Shown here: positions 1 through 11,374 of the stretch, piece after piece
Layout: each line of letters begins with the position of its first letter
How positions within the stretch are numbered: position 1 is the first letter of the stretch
NCBI RefSeq assembly: GCF_028687615.1
Contig: NZ_JAQTZU010000004.1
Coordinates: 68,293-132,292, forward strand
Length of the DNA stretch: 64,000 nucleotides
DNA from: Methylovulum sp.
GTDB lineage: Bacteria > Pseudomonadota > Gammaproteobacteria > Methylococcales > Methylomonadaceae
Reading direction: 5' to 3'
Notes under the pieces: model-generated
What the model saw: the letters and a program-made list of their open reading frames with translations, nothing else
Databases searched by the model: none
What the model was told of the DNA's origin: nothing
Program-made: the position numbers and the translations under genes

Positions 1-1
1 A

Positions 2-1468
2 CTATTGATCAACTAAATCATTTGGGGATAAACCCAAGTAACGCATTTTTTGATGGGCGTAATCATTCAAAGATTCGAGTATTTCAAGCTTAACGTCCAA
101 ACTATTTTCTAGTAACTGCAATTGGCTAAAAAACTCTTTTAAGCTTATGCCAAAATTATCTGCTTCAATGCCGGTTAAGCGATCAAGGCAAAACTGTTTC
201 CATTTTTGGGTTTCTTCGGCATTTAACGTTTCTGGATAATTACGCCCTCGGTATCGAAACAACATCTCCGGCAAACGAACATCGCTAAACTGAAATTTTG
301 CTGTTGCCAATGCCTCTGGCGTAATTTTACAAATTTTCGCCATCTGCTGTTTATCAAAATCTGTAAAAAAACCGCCACTATAAATTGCCAAATCCGGATC
401 TGATATTTCCCTGGAATAAGTCCTATCATCGAAGACCTCCGCCAATTTTACCGGCAACTCAGGTGCAGATTTAATGGCAGCCAAATTTTCATAACATAAC
501 TTCAAATCTAGCTGCAAGCGTTCCGCATCTTCCGGTCTAATTACCGATATAGGGGCCAATACCGGACATTTGTTGATATGCACGGTTTTCAATGGTATCC
601 GGCTAATCCCTTCAGGTAAGCCATCATTTGCCGTAAAAATCCGTTGCCGAATATCTTCAGCCGTTAAAGCCAGCATCGGTTCTGGATTCACGGAAAGATC
701 ATATACGATTACGCCGTTACTATTGCCCGGATGTTTGCAAATCGGCAAAACGATGGCAAGGCAATGTTTTATTGAAGGATATTTGCCTGAAACATGGACG
801 ACTGGACAAAAACCACCTAATTGAAGCAACTTCAAGGCGTCATTTTTGGCTCGGTGTTGCCAAAGAAATTGATAAAGTTTAGGTTGCTTGTCTTTGATAA
901 GTTTAGCAATTGCTATGGTGGCATAAACATCGGCGAGTGCATCATGAGCGTTGTCATGGACAATGCCATTCGCTAAGGTCAATTGGTCGAGCCGAAAACT
1001 GGGTTTGCCTTGTCCGTCAACAGGCCATTGAATACCTTTCGGACGTAAAGCCCACGCCGCCCTCGCCACATCAATCAAATCCCAACGGGAGTTGCCATAT
1101 TGCCATTCCCTTGCATAAGCATCATAGAAATTACGATAAAGGCAGTTTCGGGTCACTTCATCGTCAAAACGGATGCTGTTATACCCTAAAGCACAAGTAT
1201 TGGGGTGTGCCAATTGTGTATGGATCAAGCGGATAAACTCTGCTTCACAAACGCCTTTTTGCCCGGCTAGCTGGGGAGTGATGCCGGTAATTAAACAAGC
1301 ATCAGGATGAGGAAGGCTATCGGTGGCTAACTTACAATAAACGACAAATGGTTCATCAATGATATTGAAACCTGTATCGGTACGGATACCTGCAAACTGC
1401 GCGGGGCGATCCCGTTGCGGATCGACACCGAAAGTTTCATAATCATGCCAATAAAGGCTGGGCGTCAT
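2..1468 (-). CDS. sbcB: Exodeoxyribonuclease I
   Basis: This encodes a 488-residue 3'-5' single-strand DNA exonuclease of the DEDDh superfamily, which acts in mismatch repair and recombination. The exonuclease motifs are visible: YWHDYETFG near residue 8 supplies the first Asp and Glu, GYNSIRFDDEV near residue 95 the second motif, and NAHDALADV near residue 175 the His and Asp of motif III. The length matches the E. coli enzyme (about 475). ATG at 1468 is preferred, although an in-frame TTG lies directly before it. The stop codon is at 2-4, so the gene is complete. It is the last gene of a minus-strand run after nqrM. Family assignment is secure. Confidence 0.96.
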   Translation of the reverse strand: MTPSLYWHDYETFGVDPQRDRPAQFAGIRTDTGFNIIDEPFVVYCKLATDSLPHPDACLITGITPQLAGQKGVCEAEFIRLIHTQLAHPNTCALGYNSIRFDDEVTRNCLYRNFYDAYAREWQYGNSRWDLIDVARAAWALRPKGIQWPVDGQGKPSFRLDQLTLANGIVHDNAHDALADVYATIAIAKLIKDKQPKLYQFLWQHRAKNDALKLLQLGGFCPVVHVSGKYPSIKHCLAIVLPICKHPGNSNGVIVYDLSVNPEPMLALTAEDIRQRIFTANDGLPEGISRIPLKTVHINKCPVLAPISVIRPEDAERLQLDLKLCYENLAAIKSAPELPVKLAEVFDDRTYSREISDPDLAIYSGGFFTDFDKQQMAKICKITPEALATAKFQFSDVRLPEMLFRYRGRNYPETLNAEETQKWKQFCLDRLTGIEADNFGISLKEFFSQLQLLENSLDVKLEILESLNDYAHQKMRYLGLSPNDLVDQ

Positions 1469-1487
1469 CAAATTTCAGCAACCTGAT

Positions 1488-1667
1488 TCAAGCCCGGCCT
1501 TCTGCTTCTAGTTTTTTGCGTTTGTCGCATTTTTCTACACAGACACAATTGCTGTTATTGGCTCCACCGCATGAGCCCTTGATTGCTTTTCTGCCGAATA
1601 TAACACCAATTGCCATTAATCCGACGACAATTAACATGAAAAAAAACGTCACTAAAAAATAAGTCAT
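1488..1667 (-). CDS. nqrM: Na+-NQR maturation protein NqrM
   Basis: A 59-residue protein with one N-terminal membrane segment (about residues 4-24, ending LMAIGVIFGRKAIKGSCGG) followed by a Cys-rich tail with cysteines at 33, 41, 43 and 47. This is the pattern of NqrM (DUF539), which is needed to insert iron between NqrD and NqrE of the Na+-translocating NADH:quinone reductase. The start ATG at 1667 has a good ribosome site (GGGAG, 8 bases upstream). The gene lies near the nqr operon but beyond its terminator and a DUF2845 gene. The family was read directly from the translation; the role comes from the family. Confidence 0.92.
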   Translation of the reverse strand: MTYFLVTFFFMLIVVGLMAIGVIFGRKAIKGSCGGANNSNCVCVEKCDKRKKLEAEGRA

Positions 1668-1707
1668 TTTCTTATCTCCCGAATTTTAAACAACCTGTTG
1701 GCCTTGG

Positions 1708-2088
1708 TTAATCACCACGGCCCAAGGTTTTAATTTCTTTTAATCTGCCATTTTCAAAACGCAGATACTGTTGCAACCGTCTACGACCAAAATCATAAAT
1801 CCATTCTTCCACTAGCACATCCACTTCGACATATTGTTGTTGACCATAGGCAATTGAAGCACCTGGATATTGCCCCGACCTATTTCCAAAGTATCTTGAT
1901 CCATTAGCAAAATTACTGGCACCTCTTCTTTCAATATGGGTATCAACTGATTCAGGTTCACCACATTTATTAAAGACATATTCCTTATTGTCGCCTAAAT
2001 CGACTAACTCATGTCCACAACGTAAAGCGAAAATCGCTTGTGAAAAAAGCAGGGCGAAAAGAAGGAATGTTAATTTGATATGTTTCAT
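1708..2088 (-). CDS. DUF2845 secreted protein
   Basis: A 126-residue protein with a signal peptide (residues 1-21, cleavage near IFA-LRCG). It then shows the DUF2845 hallmark, RCGHELVDLGD followed by KCGEPESV, so two conserved Cys in the mature N-terminus. The end is rich in aromatic and basic residues (EEWIYDFGRRRLQQYLRFENG). The ATG at 2088 is chosen over a TTG at 2100 because GGGAC sits just before it and the signal peptide begins there. The function of the family is unknown; an envelope location is inferred from the signal peptide. It sits between the nqrF terminator and nqrM. Confidence 0.85.
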   Translation of the reverse strand: MKHIKLTFLLFALLFSQAIFALRCGHELVDLGDNKEYVFNKCGEPESVDTHIERRGASNFANGSRYFGNRSGQYPGASIAYGQQQYVEVDVLVEEWIYDFGRRRLQQYLRFENGRLKEIKTLGRGD

Positions 2089-2191
2089 AGATAGTCCCAA
2101 TTGGATAGCGCGTTGTTGGTTTATCTGGCGATAAACGGGCTAGTAGCTTTGCGGGAATTTAACCTATGGACATGAATAGATACTGAATTCG

Positions 2192-2246
2192 TAAAAAAAC
2201 AAACCCTCTTCTGTAAATATCTGATGAAATCCGGAAGAGGGTTTGT
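2192..2246 (-). terminator. Intrinsic terminator of the nqr operon
   Basis: Perfect 13-bp inverted arms at 2199-2211 and 2234-2246 (ACAAACCCTCTTC and its complement) are followed, on the minus strand, by seven T. It lies 8 bases past the nqrF stop codon, so it ends the nqrABCDEF transcript and separates it from the DUF2845 and nqrM genes. Confidence 0.92.
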
Positions 2247-2253
2247 ATGGGGT

Positions 2254-3474
2254 TTAGCCGCCGAAGTCGTCCAACATGATGTTTTCTGGCTCTACACCAT
2301 TATCCAGCAACATCTTGATGACGGAGCTATTCATGATTGGAGGGCCGCACATATAAAACTCACAATCTTCTGGAGCCGGATGGTTTTTCAGATAATTTTC
2401 ATAAACTACGTTATGAATAAAACCTGTATAACCATCCCAATTATCATCAGGCAACGGGTCAGACAACGCAACATGCCATTCAAAATTTTCATTTTCTCTG
2501 GCCAGCATATCAAAATCTTCAACATAGAACATTTCGCGTTTGCTTCGGGCACCGTACCAAAAAGTGATCTTACGTTTGGATTTTAACCGGCGCAACTGGT
2601 CGAAAATATGTGAACGCATGGGAGCCATACCCGCGCCACCACCGATAAACACCATTTCCGCATCAGTTTCCTTGGCATAAAATTCGCCATAAGGACCTGA
2701 AACAATACATTTATCGCCTGGCTTCAAACTGAAAATATAAGAAGACATGATACCAGGTGGCACATCTTCAGGTGCACGTGGCGGCGGCGTGGCAATACGC
2801 ACGTTCAACATGATTTCTTTTTCTTCGGGGTATGAAGCCATCGAGTAGGCACGCAAAGCAGGCTCTTTAACATCTGACACATAACGCCAGAGGTTAAATT
2901 TATCCCAATCATCACGGAAACGCTCTTCTACATTGAAGTCACTATACTTCACCACATGGGATGGACATTCGATTTGAATATAACCACCAGCACGGTAGTT
3001 GATGGCTTCGCCCTCTGGTAGCTCAAGCACCAATTCTTTGATGAAAGTCGCCACGTTTTGGTTAGATTTAACGGTACATTCCCATTTTTTGACACCAAAA
3101 ACGCTATCTTCAACTTCAATGTTCATGTCGTGTTTGACCGAAACCTGACAAGAAAGACGCTCACCTTCGGCCGCCTCACGTTTGGTGATATGGCTTAGTT
3201 CAGTCGGCAATATCTCTCCGCCGCCTGAATTGATTTTCACTTTGCATTGCCCACAAGTACCACCGCCACCGCAGGCTGATGAGACGAACAGGCCATTGTC
3301 TGCCAACGCGGTTAATAATTTTGATCCGACAGGCACATGGATTTTCTTTTCATCATTGATCAGAATCTCAACATCCCCCTCAGCGACCAGTTTACTTTTT
3401 GCGCCTATGATCATGAAAACTAGCGCGATCACGAAAGCCGTGAAAATAATAATGCCTAATAAAATTTCCAGCAT
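2254..3474 (-). CDS. nqrF: Na+-translocating NADH:quinone reductase subunit F
   Basis: The 406-residue NADH-oxidising subunit, which passes electrons from NADH through FAD and a [2Fe-2S] centre into the sodium pump. It has an N-terminal membrane anchor (residues 3-23). A ferredoxin domain follows with Cys68, Cys74, Cys77 and Cys109 (motif [10 protein letters not shown]). Next are an FAD domain ([11 protein letters not shown]) and a nucleotide-binding domain ([13 protein letters not shown]), ending in the typical MLDDFGG. Length is as usual for the family. It is the last gene of the operon, 12 bases after nqrE, and is followed by a strong terminator. Confidence 0.97.
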   Translation of the reverse strand: MLEILLGIIIFTAFVIALVFMIIGAKSKLVAEGDVEILINDEKKIHVPVGSKLLTALADNGLFVSSACGGGGTCGQCKVKINSGGGEILPTELSHITKREAAEGERLSCQVSVKHDMNIEVEDSVFGVKKWECTVKSNQNVATFIKELVLELPEGEAINYRAGGYIQIECPSHVVKYSDFNVEERFRDDWDKFNLWRYVSDVKEPALRAYSMASYPEEKEIMLNVRIATPPPRAPEDVPPGIMSSYIFSLKPGDKCIVSGPYGEFYAKETDAEMVFIGGGAGMAPMRSHIFDQLRRLKSKRKITFWYGARSKREMFYVEDFDMLARENENFEWHVALSDPLPDDNWDGYTGFIHNVVYENYLKNHPAPEDCEFYMCGPPIMNSSVIKMLLDNGVEPENIMLDDFGG

Positions 3475-3486
3475 TACGATACCTTC

Positions 3487-4095
3487 CTAAAGTTGGATTC
3501 CAGAGAAAGCCATGAAGCCAAGTGACATCAGACCCGCAGTTATAAAAGTGATGCCCAGGCCTTGCAAACCGACCGGTATATCACTGTATTTGAGTTTTTC
3601 GCGCACACCGGCCATGACGGTAATAGCCAAAGCCCAGCCTAAACCACTACCGACCCCATAAGTGACGCTTTCGCCAAAACTATAATCACGCTCAATCATA
3701 AATAAGCTACCACCTAAGATAGCGCAGTTGACCGTGATCAAAGGAAGGAATACGCCTAAGGCATGATACAAAGCCGGAAAGAATTTATCCAAAATCATTT
3801 CCAAAATCTGTACCAATGCCGCAATCATGCCGATACAACTTAACAAAGCCAAAAAACTTAAATCTACGCCAGTAATCCCTAGCCATGACAAAGCATTTTC
3901 TTTTAGCAAAGTGTGATAAACAAGATTGTTTGCCGGGACAGTAATGGCTTGTACAACCATGACTGCAATTCCCAACCCCATTGCTGTAGAAATTTTCTTG
4001 GAAACAGCGATAAAAGTACACATGCCCAAGAAGAAGGACAGTGCCAAATTTTCAATAAATACGGCTTTTACAAATAGACTGATATAAGCTTCCAT
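3487..4095 (-). CDS. nqrE: Na+-translocating NADH:quinone reductase subunit E
   Basis: A 202-residue, six-helix membrane subunit. With NqrD it forms an inverted pair that holds an iron centre in the membrane; the conserved short helix motifs [13 protein letters not shown] and [11 protein letters not shown], each with a Cys, are visible. Length equals that of the Vibrio protein (198). The start codon overlaps the end of nqrD by one base, which points to coupled translation. NqrM, nearby, is the maturation factor for this centre. It is homologous to RnfA, but the operon context settles it as NqrE. Confidence 0.97.
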   Translation of the reverse strand: MEAYISLFVKAVFIENLALSFFLGMCTFIAVSKKISTAMGLGIAVMVVQAITVPANNLVYHTLLKENALSWLGITGVDLSFLALLSCIGMIAALVQILEMILDKFFPALYHALGVFLPLITVNCAILGGSLFMIERDYSFGESVTYGVGSGLGWALAITVMAGVREKLKYSDIPVGLQGLGITFITAGLMSLGFMAFSGIQL

Positions 4096-4775
4096 TAGTG
4101 ATGCCCTCCTTCACCATGAGCAATCGGCATTATTTTAAACTCCACTTTTTCTGCTTGTTCAGGCTTCCATTGACGCACAGCCCAAATAATCAAGCCGATA
4201 ATGAAAAAGGCACTGGGTGGCAACAACATCAGACCGTTTGGATCATACCAGCCGCCATCTTTTGTTAGCTGGAAGACTTCCATTCCTAATAATTTACCGG
4301 AGCCCAAGGTTTCCCTAAAAAATGCCACGATAATCAATATCAAGCTATAGCCCAAACCGTTACCGATACCGTCCATAAAACTTTCCAAAGGCGGATTTTT
4401 CATCGCATAACCTTCGGCGCGTCCCATGACGATACAGTTGGTGATAATCAAGCCAACGAACACTGATAATTGTTTGCTGACATCATAAGCAAATGCTTTC
4501 AATAATTGATCTACGACAATAACCAATGAAGCGATAATCGTCATTTGCACAATGATCCGAATACTGCTTGGGATATGGTTTCTTATCGCACTGATTGCCG
4601 CGCTGGAAAATGCGGTCACCAATGTTAAGGCCAATGCCATAATCAGCGAAGTAGACATCTGTGAAGTCACCGCCAATGCCGAACAAATACCCAAAACTTG
4701 TAAAGTAATGGGGTTATTTGTCACCAAAGGCTCAACTAATACTTTTTTTGTTTCATCATTCAATACTGCACTCAT
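4095..4775 (-). CDS. nqrD: Na+-translocating NADH:quinone reductase subunit D
   Basis: A 226-residue membrane subunit, partner of NqrE. It has about six hydrophobic helices, with [12 protein letters not shown] near residue 30 and the matching [15 protein letters not shown] near residue 110 carrying the conserved Cys residues. The soluble tail ([18 protein letters not shown]) is short. It overlaps the end of nqrC by 4 bases and nqrE by one, as expected inside a tightly packed operon. It is related to RnfE; the assignment follows from the surrounding complete nqr set. Confidence 0.97.
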   Translation of the reverse strand: MSAVLNDETKKVLVEPLVTNNPITLQVLGICSALAVTSQMSTSLIMALALTLVTAFSSAAISAIRNHIPSSIRIIVQMTIIASLVIVVDQLLKAFAYDVSKQLSVFVGLIITNCIVMGRAEGYAMKNPPLESFMDGIGNGLGYSLILIIVAFFRETLGSGKLLGMEVFQLTKDGGWYDPNGLMLLPPSAFFIIGLIIWAVRQWKPEQAEKVEFKIMPIAHGEGGHH

Positions 4776-5668
4776 GATTTAGCTCCTTTGACTGTTCTTA
4801 CTTTACTCAAATACGGCGCAAAACCTTCTTTACTCGTCCAGTATCTGATTAAATTAGTCACGCCTGTACTGGTTAAGGTAGCACCTGCGAGACCATCAAC
4901 TTGGTATTGTGAACCTGGTTTGCTGTTATCAACGACACCTTTAACTACACTTAATGCAGGCTCACCAATATCAGCTTCAGTAATCAAGCCTTTTTCCATG
5001 GATGGTTGATCGGTTTCAGCGTATACCTTTTTACCTTTCCATAAGGCACGCCAATTTGGATTGACTACTTCCCCACCCAGTCCAGGAGTTTCGGCTTGGT
5101 CATAAAAATTGATGCTTTGTACGGTTTGACCGTCTGGATTCAATGATAAAAAGCCATACAACGTTGACCACAAACCATAACCGTTTATTGGCAAAATGAT
5201 TGACTTAATTGCACCATTTTCTTTCACTAAAAACACTTTCGCATATTTAGCTTTGAATCTGATGTGGGCAATGTCTTTTTCTTTGGGGATAGTCACGCTT
5301 TGAGCTGGATCTTTGGCCGCTTTGCGTTGATCATATTCAGATGCATTAATGCTATCGACATAATCACCCGATTCAAGATCGACGATTTTGGCTTCAATTT
5401 TTTCTGCGAAAGCCGCATCAATATCGCCGCCTTCCTCAAGCAAGCCAGCCACATCTAGGATATTTTGCTTCATGTCCAATTCTTTGTTATTGACTTGCAA
5501 AGGCTTTAAGGCGACAGCCGCCAAAGAAACCAAAACGGCGCAAACCAAACACAAAGATAAGGCGATTGCGATAGTCTTTTCTAAACTGTCATTGCCTAAT
5601 GCCAGAATTTTATCGCGGTAGATTTTAAATTTTTCGTAATACTGGTTGAACGTTTCTTTATTAAGCAT
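4772..5668 (-). CDS. nqrC: Na+-translocating NADH:quinone reductase subunit C
   Basis: A 298-residue subunit with one N-terminal membrane helix (about residues 31-53) and a periplasmic FMN-binding domain. The covalent FMN attachment motif is visible as [10 protein letters not shown], with Thr264 the expected ester-linked residue. The usual signature is SGAT, so Ala replaces Ser here, a mild variation. The conserved [14 protein letters not shown] is also present. It overlaps nqrB by 8 bases at its start. Flavin attachment normally needs ApbE, which is not in this window. Confidence 0.97.
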   Translation of the reverse strand: MLNKETFNQYYEKFKIYRDKILALGNDSLEKTIAIALSLCLVCAVLVSLAAVALKPLQVNNKELDMKQNILDVAGLLEEGGDIDAAFAEKIEAKIVDLESGDYVDSINASEYDQRKAAKDPAQSVTIPKEKDIAHIRFKAKYAKVFLVKENGAIKSIILPINGYGLWSTLYGFLSLNPDGQTVQSINFYDQAETPGLGGEVVNPNWRALWKGKKVYAETDQPSMEKGLITEADIGEPALSVVKGVVDNSKPGSQYQVDGLAGATLTSTGVTNLIRYWTSKEGFAPYLSKVRTVKGAKS

Positions 5669-6862
5669 GGCGTTTTATCCTTCTTCTGATATTGGCCTGG
5701 ATGACGAAGTAATCAATCGTGGGCGCGAACATGTTGGAGAACAGAATCGCCAGCATGATCCCTTCTGGAAATGCCGGGTTCACTACCCTGATCAATACCG
5801 TCATCGCCCCGACCAATCCGCCAAATACCCAACGGCCTGTGTTAGTCATCGCCGCACTGACTGGATCAGTCGCCATATAAACCATACCGAAAGCAAAACC
5901 ACCTATTGTCAAATGCCAGTACCACGGAAGGGCGAACATGGGATTGGTATCGCTGCCAATAGTGTTGAACAACAATGAGGTTGCCACCATACCTAGAAAC
6001 ACACCCGCCATAATGCGATAAGAGGCAACCCGGGTATATAACAGGAATGCCGCACCGATGAGTATGGCGATTGTTGATGTTTCGCCCAGACAGCCTGGCT
6101 CAAAACCAAACAAAGTTTGCATCCAGGTGTAATTGGCTGCATGGACGGCATCAAGACCACCATTAGCAGCTAACCCTAAAGGTGTTGCTGCGGTAAAGCC
6201 ATCAACCGCCACCCAGACAGAATCACCTGTAATAGAAGCGGGATAGGCGAAATATAAAAATGCCCGTCCGGTCAATGCCGGGTTTAAAAAGTTTTTACCG
6301 GTTCCACCAAATACTTCTTTACCGATAACGATACCGAAAGAGATACCTAAGGCAACCTGCCATAAGGGCATATCGGGAGGCATAATCAACGTGTAAAGCA
6401 TTGAAGAAACCAGAAAGCCTTCATTGACTTCGTGACCGCGTACGGTTGCAAACAGAACTTCCCAAATTCCCCCTACGGCAAGCGTAGTGATATAAATAGG
6501 GAGGAAATACAATGCGCCATGGACAAGGCAAGACAGTGGGTTGTATGAATTAAATCCAAACACCATCATGGGCAAATTGCGCCAATTGTCAATTTTGTCC
6601 AAACCCATGGCTTCCATTGCCAAATTAGCCTGATAACCAGTGTTATACATGGCCATAAACACACAGAAAAATGTAGCTATCACTACAAAAGTCATTGTCC
6701 GCTTCAGGTCATTACCGTCACGGACATGCGTAGTGCCGCGAGTTACAGTAGCAGGTGTGTAGATGAAAGTGTCCACCATCTCATAAAGACCGTAGTACTT
6801 TTCTAATTTACCGCCCTTTGTAAAATGCGGCTCTATGCTATCTAAAAAATCTCTAGCCGACA

Positions 6863-6863
<1 letters not shown>
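5661..6863 (-). CDS. nqrB: Na+-translocating NADH:quinone reductase subunit B
   Basis: The 400-residue integral membrane subunit with about ten helices; it carries a covalent FMN and riboflavin and contributes the sodium path. The FMN site reads DGFTAATPLG, with Thr227 the attachment residue. The motifs GGTGKNFLNPALTGRAFL and YMATDPVSAAMT are family hallmarks. The start codon at 6863 overlaps the stop of nqrA by one base. Length is close to the Vibrio protein (about 412). Confidence 0.97.
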
Positions 6864-8224
<1,361 letters not shown>

Positions 8225-8255
8225 CTACTCTCCCAACAAGTTGCGGCGATACCAC

Positions 8256-8280
8256 CCTCTTTGTTTTTTGAACAAGGAGG
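8256..8280 (-). other. Hairpin in the nqrA leader
   Basis: Ten-base arms at 8256-8265 and 8271-8280 (CCTCTTTGTT against AACAAGGAGG, one G-T wobble in RNA) with a five-base loop. It falls in the predicted 5' untranslated region of nqrA and could affect mRNA stability. No T-tract follows, so it is not a terminator in either direction. Confidence 0.45.
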
Positions 8281-8304
8281 CGCATTAAGACGTAAAACGG
8301 TTTC

Positions 8305-8333
8305 ATTACATCACAAAAATAGCGTTTTCTCAA
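8305..8333 (-). promoter_or_regulatory. Probable sigma-70 promoter of nqrABCDEF
   Basis: On the minus strand TTGAGA (8333-8328) and TGTAAT (8310-8305) are separated by exactly 17 bases. It lies upstream of nqrA in the gap to hinT. It was found by eye only; no other promoter in this gap looked better. Confidence 0.5.
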
Positions 8334-8438
8334 CTCTACAAAACCAGACAAACCCATGGCCTGAATGTTTTTAAGCCCAAAAATAATTTTGATTTCAATA
8401 TATTAAAAAACATACCGAAATTATCGGATTTAGCTTGT

Positions 8439-8777
8439 TTAACCTGGCGGCCACGTCATTTGACGGCCACCCAGCAAATGCAGATGCAGATGGTAAACTT
8501 CCTGCCCACCTTTTTTATTGCAATTGATATTGACCCTATAGCCGTCTTCCGCCAAACCTTCTTGCTTGGCTATCGCCAAGGTAGCCAGCACCAAATCTCC
8601 TGCCAGCGCGGGGTTGTCCAGATCGTTCAACGTCGCAACATGCTGTTTGGGAATGACCAGTATATGCACCGGTGCTTGCGGGTTTATATCCCTAAACGCC
8701 AACACATTGGCATCTTCAAACACCACATCAGGCTTGATGGCTCCTGTAACCATCTTGCAAAAAAGACAATCAGTCAT
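8439..8777 (-). CDS. hinT: HIT-family purine nucleoside phosphoramidase
   Basis: A 112-residue histidine-triad protein that hydrolyses AMP-linked phosphoramidates. The C-terminal triad HLHLHLLGG is complete. The N-terminal CLFCKMVTG and the segment FRDINPQAPVHILVIPKQH match the HinT branch rather than GalT or Fhit. It lies head to tail behind recR with an 18-base gap, so it may share the dnaX-ybaB-recR transcript. There are no odd features. Confidence 0.94.
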   Translation of the reverse strand: MTDCLFCKMVTGAIKPDVVFEDANVLAFRDINPQAPVHILVIPKQHVATLNDLDNPALAGDLVLATLAIAKQEGLAEDGYRVNINCNKKGGQEVYHLHLHLLGGRQMTWPPG

Positions 8778-8795
8778 AAATTTATCCTACTGTAT

Positions 8796-9392
8796 TTAAA
8801 ATACCTTACGATCATTAAACGCATGGGAAAGCGTCCCGCTATCAATAAATTCCAGTTCACCACCCATAGGGACTCCGTGGGCAATCCGACTGGCTTTAAC
8901 TTGGTGTTTGCGGGCCAATTCGCCAATAAAAAAGGCGGTGGCCTCCCCCTCAACTGTCGAATTGGTGGCTAAAATCAACTCTTTGATTAGGCCCGAAGAC
9001 AACTGTCGGCGCAACAAATCCAATCCCAATTCATCTGGCCCTATGCCATCCAAGGGCGACAAACGACCATGCAGGACAAAATAAAGCCCCTTAAACACCG
9101 CCGTCTGCTCGACCACCCAAACATCAGCCGAATTTTCTACAATACAGACCAAGCCAGGATCACGCCCGGAATCGGCGCAAATGGAACATAAATTGTCTTC
9201 AGTCAGTGTCCGGCATTGGGGGCAGTAATTGATATTGTCGATGGCAAGCAGCAATGATTCAGCCAGCCGCCTTGCGCCCTGCCGGTCACGTTGCAACAGG
9301 TAAAACACCATGCGCTGGGCGGTTTTGGCACCCACCCCAGGCAAACAGCAAAAACTTTGTATTAACTGGCCCAACAAGCCTTTTTTGGACAT
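8796..9392 (-). CDS. recR: Recombination mediator RecR
   Basis: A 198-residue protein that helps RecF and RecO load RecA on gapped DNA. Visible domains in order: a helix-hairpin-helix (LPGVGAKTAQRM, residues 18-29), a four-Cys zinc finger (CPQCRTLTEDNLCSIC, about 57-72), and a Toprim domain starting LVCIVENSADVW (about 80). The length is standard. It follows ybaB in the order dnaX-ybaB-recR conserved across gammaproteobacteria. Confidence 0.97.
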   Translation of the reverse strand: MSKKGLLGQLIQSFCCLPGVGAKTAQRMVFYLLQRDRQGARRLAESLLLAIDNINYCPQCRTLTEDNLCSICADSGRDPGLVCIVENSADVWVVEQTAVFKGLYFVLHGRLSPLDGIGPDELGLDLLRRQLSSGLIKELILATNSTVEGEATAFFIGELARKHQVKASRIAHGVPMGGELEFIDSGTLSHAFNDRKVF

Positions 9393-9409
9393 ACTATTTT
9401 TTGGACAGA

Positions 9410-9733
9410 CTAAAAAGGCATTTGGAAACCAGGCGGCAAAGACATGCCCGCAGTCAACGCGGACATTTTTTCTTTTTTCATTTTAGCCACTTTGTTGACC
9501 GCATCATTAATTGCCGCAGCAACCAAATCTTCAAGCATATCTTTGTCTTCACCCAGTAGTGAATCATCAATCGTCACTTTTCTTGCTTCGCGCTTTCCTG
9601 TCATGACTATGACCACCAGACCACCACCGGATTCACCTTGGACTTGCATAGCGGCAATTTCTTCCTGGGCTTTCTTGAGATCTTCCTGCATCTTTTGCGC
9701 TTGCTGCATTAAATTGCCTAATGGATTTTTCAT
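9410..9733 (-). CDS. ybaB: Nucleoid-associated protein YbaB/EbfC
   Basis: A 107-residue DNA-binding nucleoid protein. It begins MKNPLGNLMQQAQKMQ and continues with the coiled-coil helix and the GGGLVVIVMTGKREARKVTID strand region, typical of the family. It lies between dnaX and recR with short gaps (18 bases each side), consistent with one transcript. A ribosome site AGAGGAG is present just upstream of the ATG. Confidence 0.96.
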   Translation of the reverse strand: MKNPLGNLMQQAQKMQEDLKKAQEEIAAMQVQGESGGGLVVIVMTGKREARKVTIDDSLLGEDKDMLEDLVAAAINDAVNKVAKMKKEKMSALTAGMSLPPGFQMPF

Positions 9734-9751
9734 TTTTATCTCCTCTCTTGC

Positions 9752-11341
9752 CTACACTGGCTCTATGGTTCCAGACAGAATCCTGGCATCAAGCCGTTCC
9801 CTTAAAGCCAACACATTTTCATCTGAATTTATCGCATCGACTGCGGCTTGCTGCTTGTCTTCGCGTTCCTTTGTCAATTGGATGGCGGGGGTATCAGCCG
9901 TTATTTTTTCGTTGTTAAAAACTAATTTCACGGGCTTGCCACAATAAGCCTGGATTGCTTTTTGTAATTTATCTTCCGACAAAGAACCCAGCAAATGTTT
10001 ATGGCCAGGATCCAGCCTTAACACACAAATACGCTCATCCAGGCTTTCTAACACACAATTATTGGCAAGTTCCCGGGTCATGCCGCCTATCTTCATGGCC
10101 GCGATCATCCCCACCCATTGATCGGGGGATTTTTCTTTAATGGCTTCCCTGAGCGTCACAACATTAGCGGATTGATAGTTCCGGGCCGCCTTTTCTTGAT
10201 ATTGGCCCTCATTAATACCGACCCGTTCAGGCGGTGATTTGCTTGATACGGATTCAATCGCAACCGGCCTGAAAGCCAACATCCGCAAAACCACCATTTC
10301 AAAACCACTACGTTGGTCAGGGGCCAATTCCAAATCCCGTTGCCCTAACAGGCCTATTTGATAATACAATTGTACGTCTTCAGGATTAAACATTGCCACC
10401 AACTCGGCAATCATTTCATTATCGAAATCTTGCCCGATTGAATCCGGCAATTGCTGGACCAAGGCAATTCTGTGCAAAATTTGCAGCATTTGTGTCAGCA
10501 CTTCACCGAAATCTGTTGTTAAACCAGCAATTTCTTTGATGGTATCGAGAATGCCCCGCACATCGTTTTTCGCTAATGCCAGCAAAATTTCAGCCACAGG
10601 CTGCTGGGCAATAGTCCCCAGCATCATCCTGACATCGTCAATAATGACGTTCCCTGCGCCAAATACAATCGCCTGATCCAGCAAGCTCAAACCATCACGC
10701 ATACTGCCATCGGCGGCGCGGGCGAGCAATTTTAACGCGGGGGTGTCAAAGGCGATGTTTTCCTGCTCCAAGATAAAGCTCATTTGCGAGAGGATTTGTT
10801 CCGGCAATAACCGCTTAAGATTAAATTGCAAACAACGGGACAGGACAGTAACGGGGATTTTTTGCGGGTCGGTGGTTGCCAATAGGAATTTGACATGCGG
10901 CGGCGGCTCTTCCAAGGTCTTTAACAAGGCATTGAAACTATGCCCGGACAACATGTGCACCTCGTCTATCAAATAGATTTTGTAACGGCCATGATTGGGT
11001 GCGTATTGGGCATTGTCGAGCAAATCGCGGGTATCTTCGACTTTGGTGCGGGAAGCGGCATCAACTTCGATCAAATCCAAAAAACGTCCTTCATCAACTT
11101 CACGGCAAACAGGACAAACGCCGCAGGGGTTAAAATCCTGGAGATTTTCACAGTTGATGGCTTTGGCAAGAATTCGGGCGAGCGTCGTTTTGCCTACTCC
11201 ACGAGTTCCGGTAAACAAATAGGCGTGATGGAGGCGATTGTGATGAAGCGCGTTGGTTAAAGACTTAACAACGTGTTCTTGTCCGACAACTTCTGTGAAA
11301 TTATGGGGTCGCCATTTTCTGGCGAGAACCTGGTAATTCAT
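9752..11341 (-). CDS. dnaX: DNA polymerase III subunits gamma/tau
   Basis: A 529-residue clamp-loader ATPase. The start is set at MNYQVLARKWRP (11341), the universal N-terminus; the open frame continues 20 codons further upstream but that stretch is antisense to the SRP RNA. Visible motifs: Walker A GTRGVGKTT (about 45-53), a zinc site with CGVCPVC, the DEVHMLSGHSFNALLKTLEEPP Walker B region, and SRC sensor/Arg finger. It is shorter than E. coli tau (643). I saw no A-rich slippery heptamer that would give a separate gamma form, so this may be made as a single product. Confidence 0.95.
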   Translation of the reverse strand: MNYQVLARKWRPHNFTEVVGQEHVVKSLTNALHHNRLHHAYLFTGTRGVGKTTLARILAKAINCENLQDFNPCGVCPVCREVDEGRFLDLIEVDAASRTKVEDTRDLLDNAQYAPNHGRYKIYLIDEVHMLSGHSFNALLKTLEEPPPHVKFLLATTDPQKIPVTVLSRCLQFNLKRLLPEQILSQMSFILEQENIAFDTPALKLLARAADGSMRDGLSLLDQAIVFGAGNVIIDDVRMMLGTIAQQPVAEILLALAKNDVRGILDTIKEIAGLTTDFGEVLTQMLQILHRIALVQQLPDSIGQDFDNEMIAELVAMFNPEDVQLYYQIGLLGQRDLELAPDQRSGFEMVVLRMLAFRPVAIESVSSKSPPERVGINEGQYQEKAARNYQSANVVTLREAIKEKSPDQWVGMIAAMKIGGMTRELANNCVLESLDERICVLRLDPGHKHLLGSLSEDKLQKAIQAYCGKPVKLVFNNEKITADTPAIQLTKEREDKQQAAVDAINSDENVLALRERLDARILSGTIEPV

Positions 11342-11374
11342 TGCAGGCTCGAAAAGATGTTGCTTGATTGGGCG

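Noticed and set aside
9752..11341. Programmed frameshift for a gamma form of DnaX
   Set aside because: No A-rich slippery heptamer with a following stem was found in the expected region.
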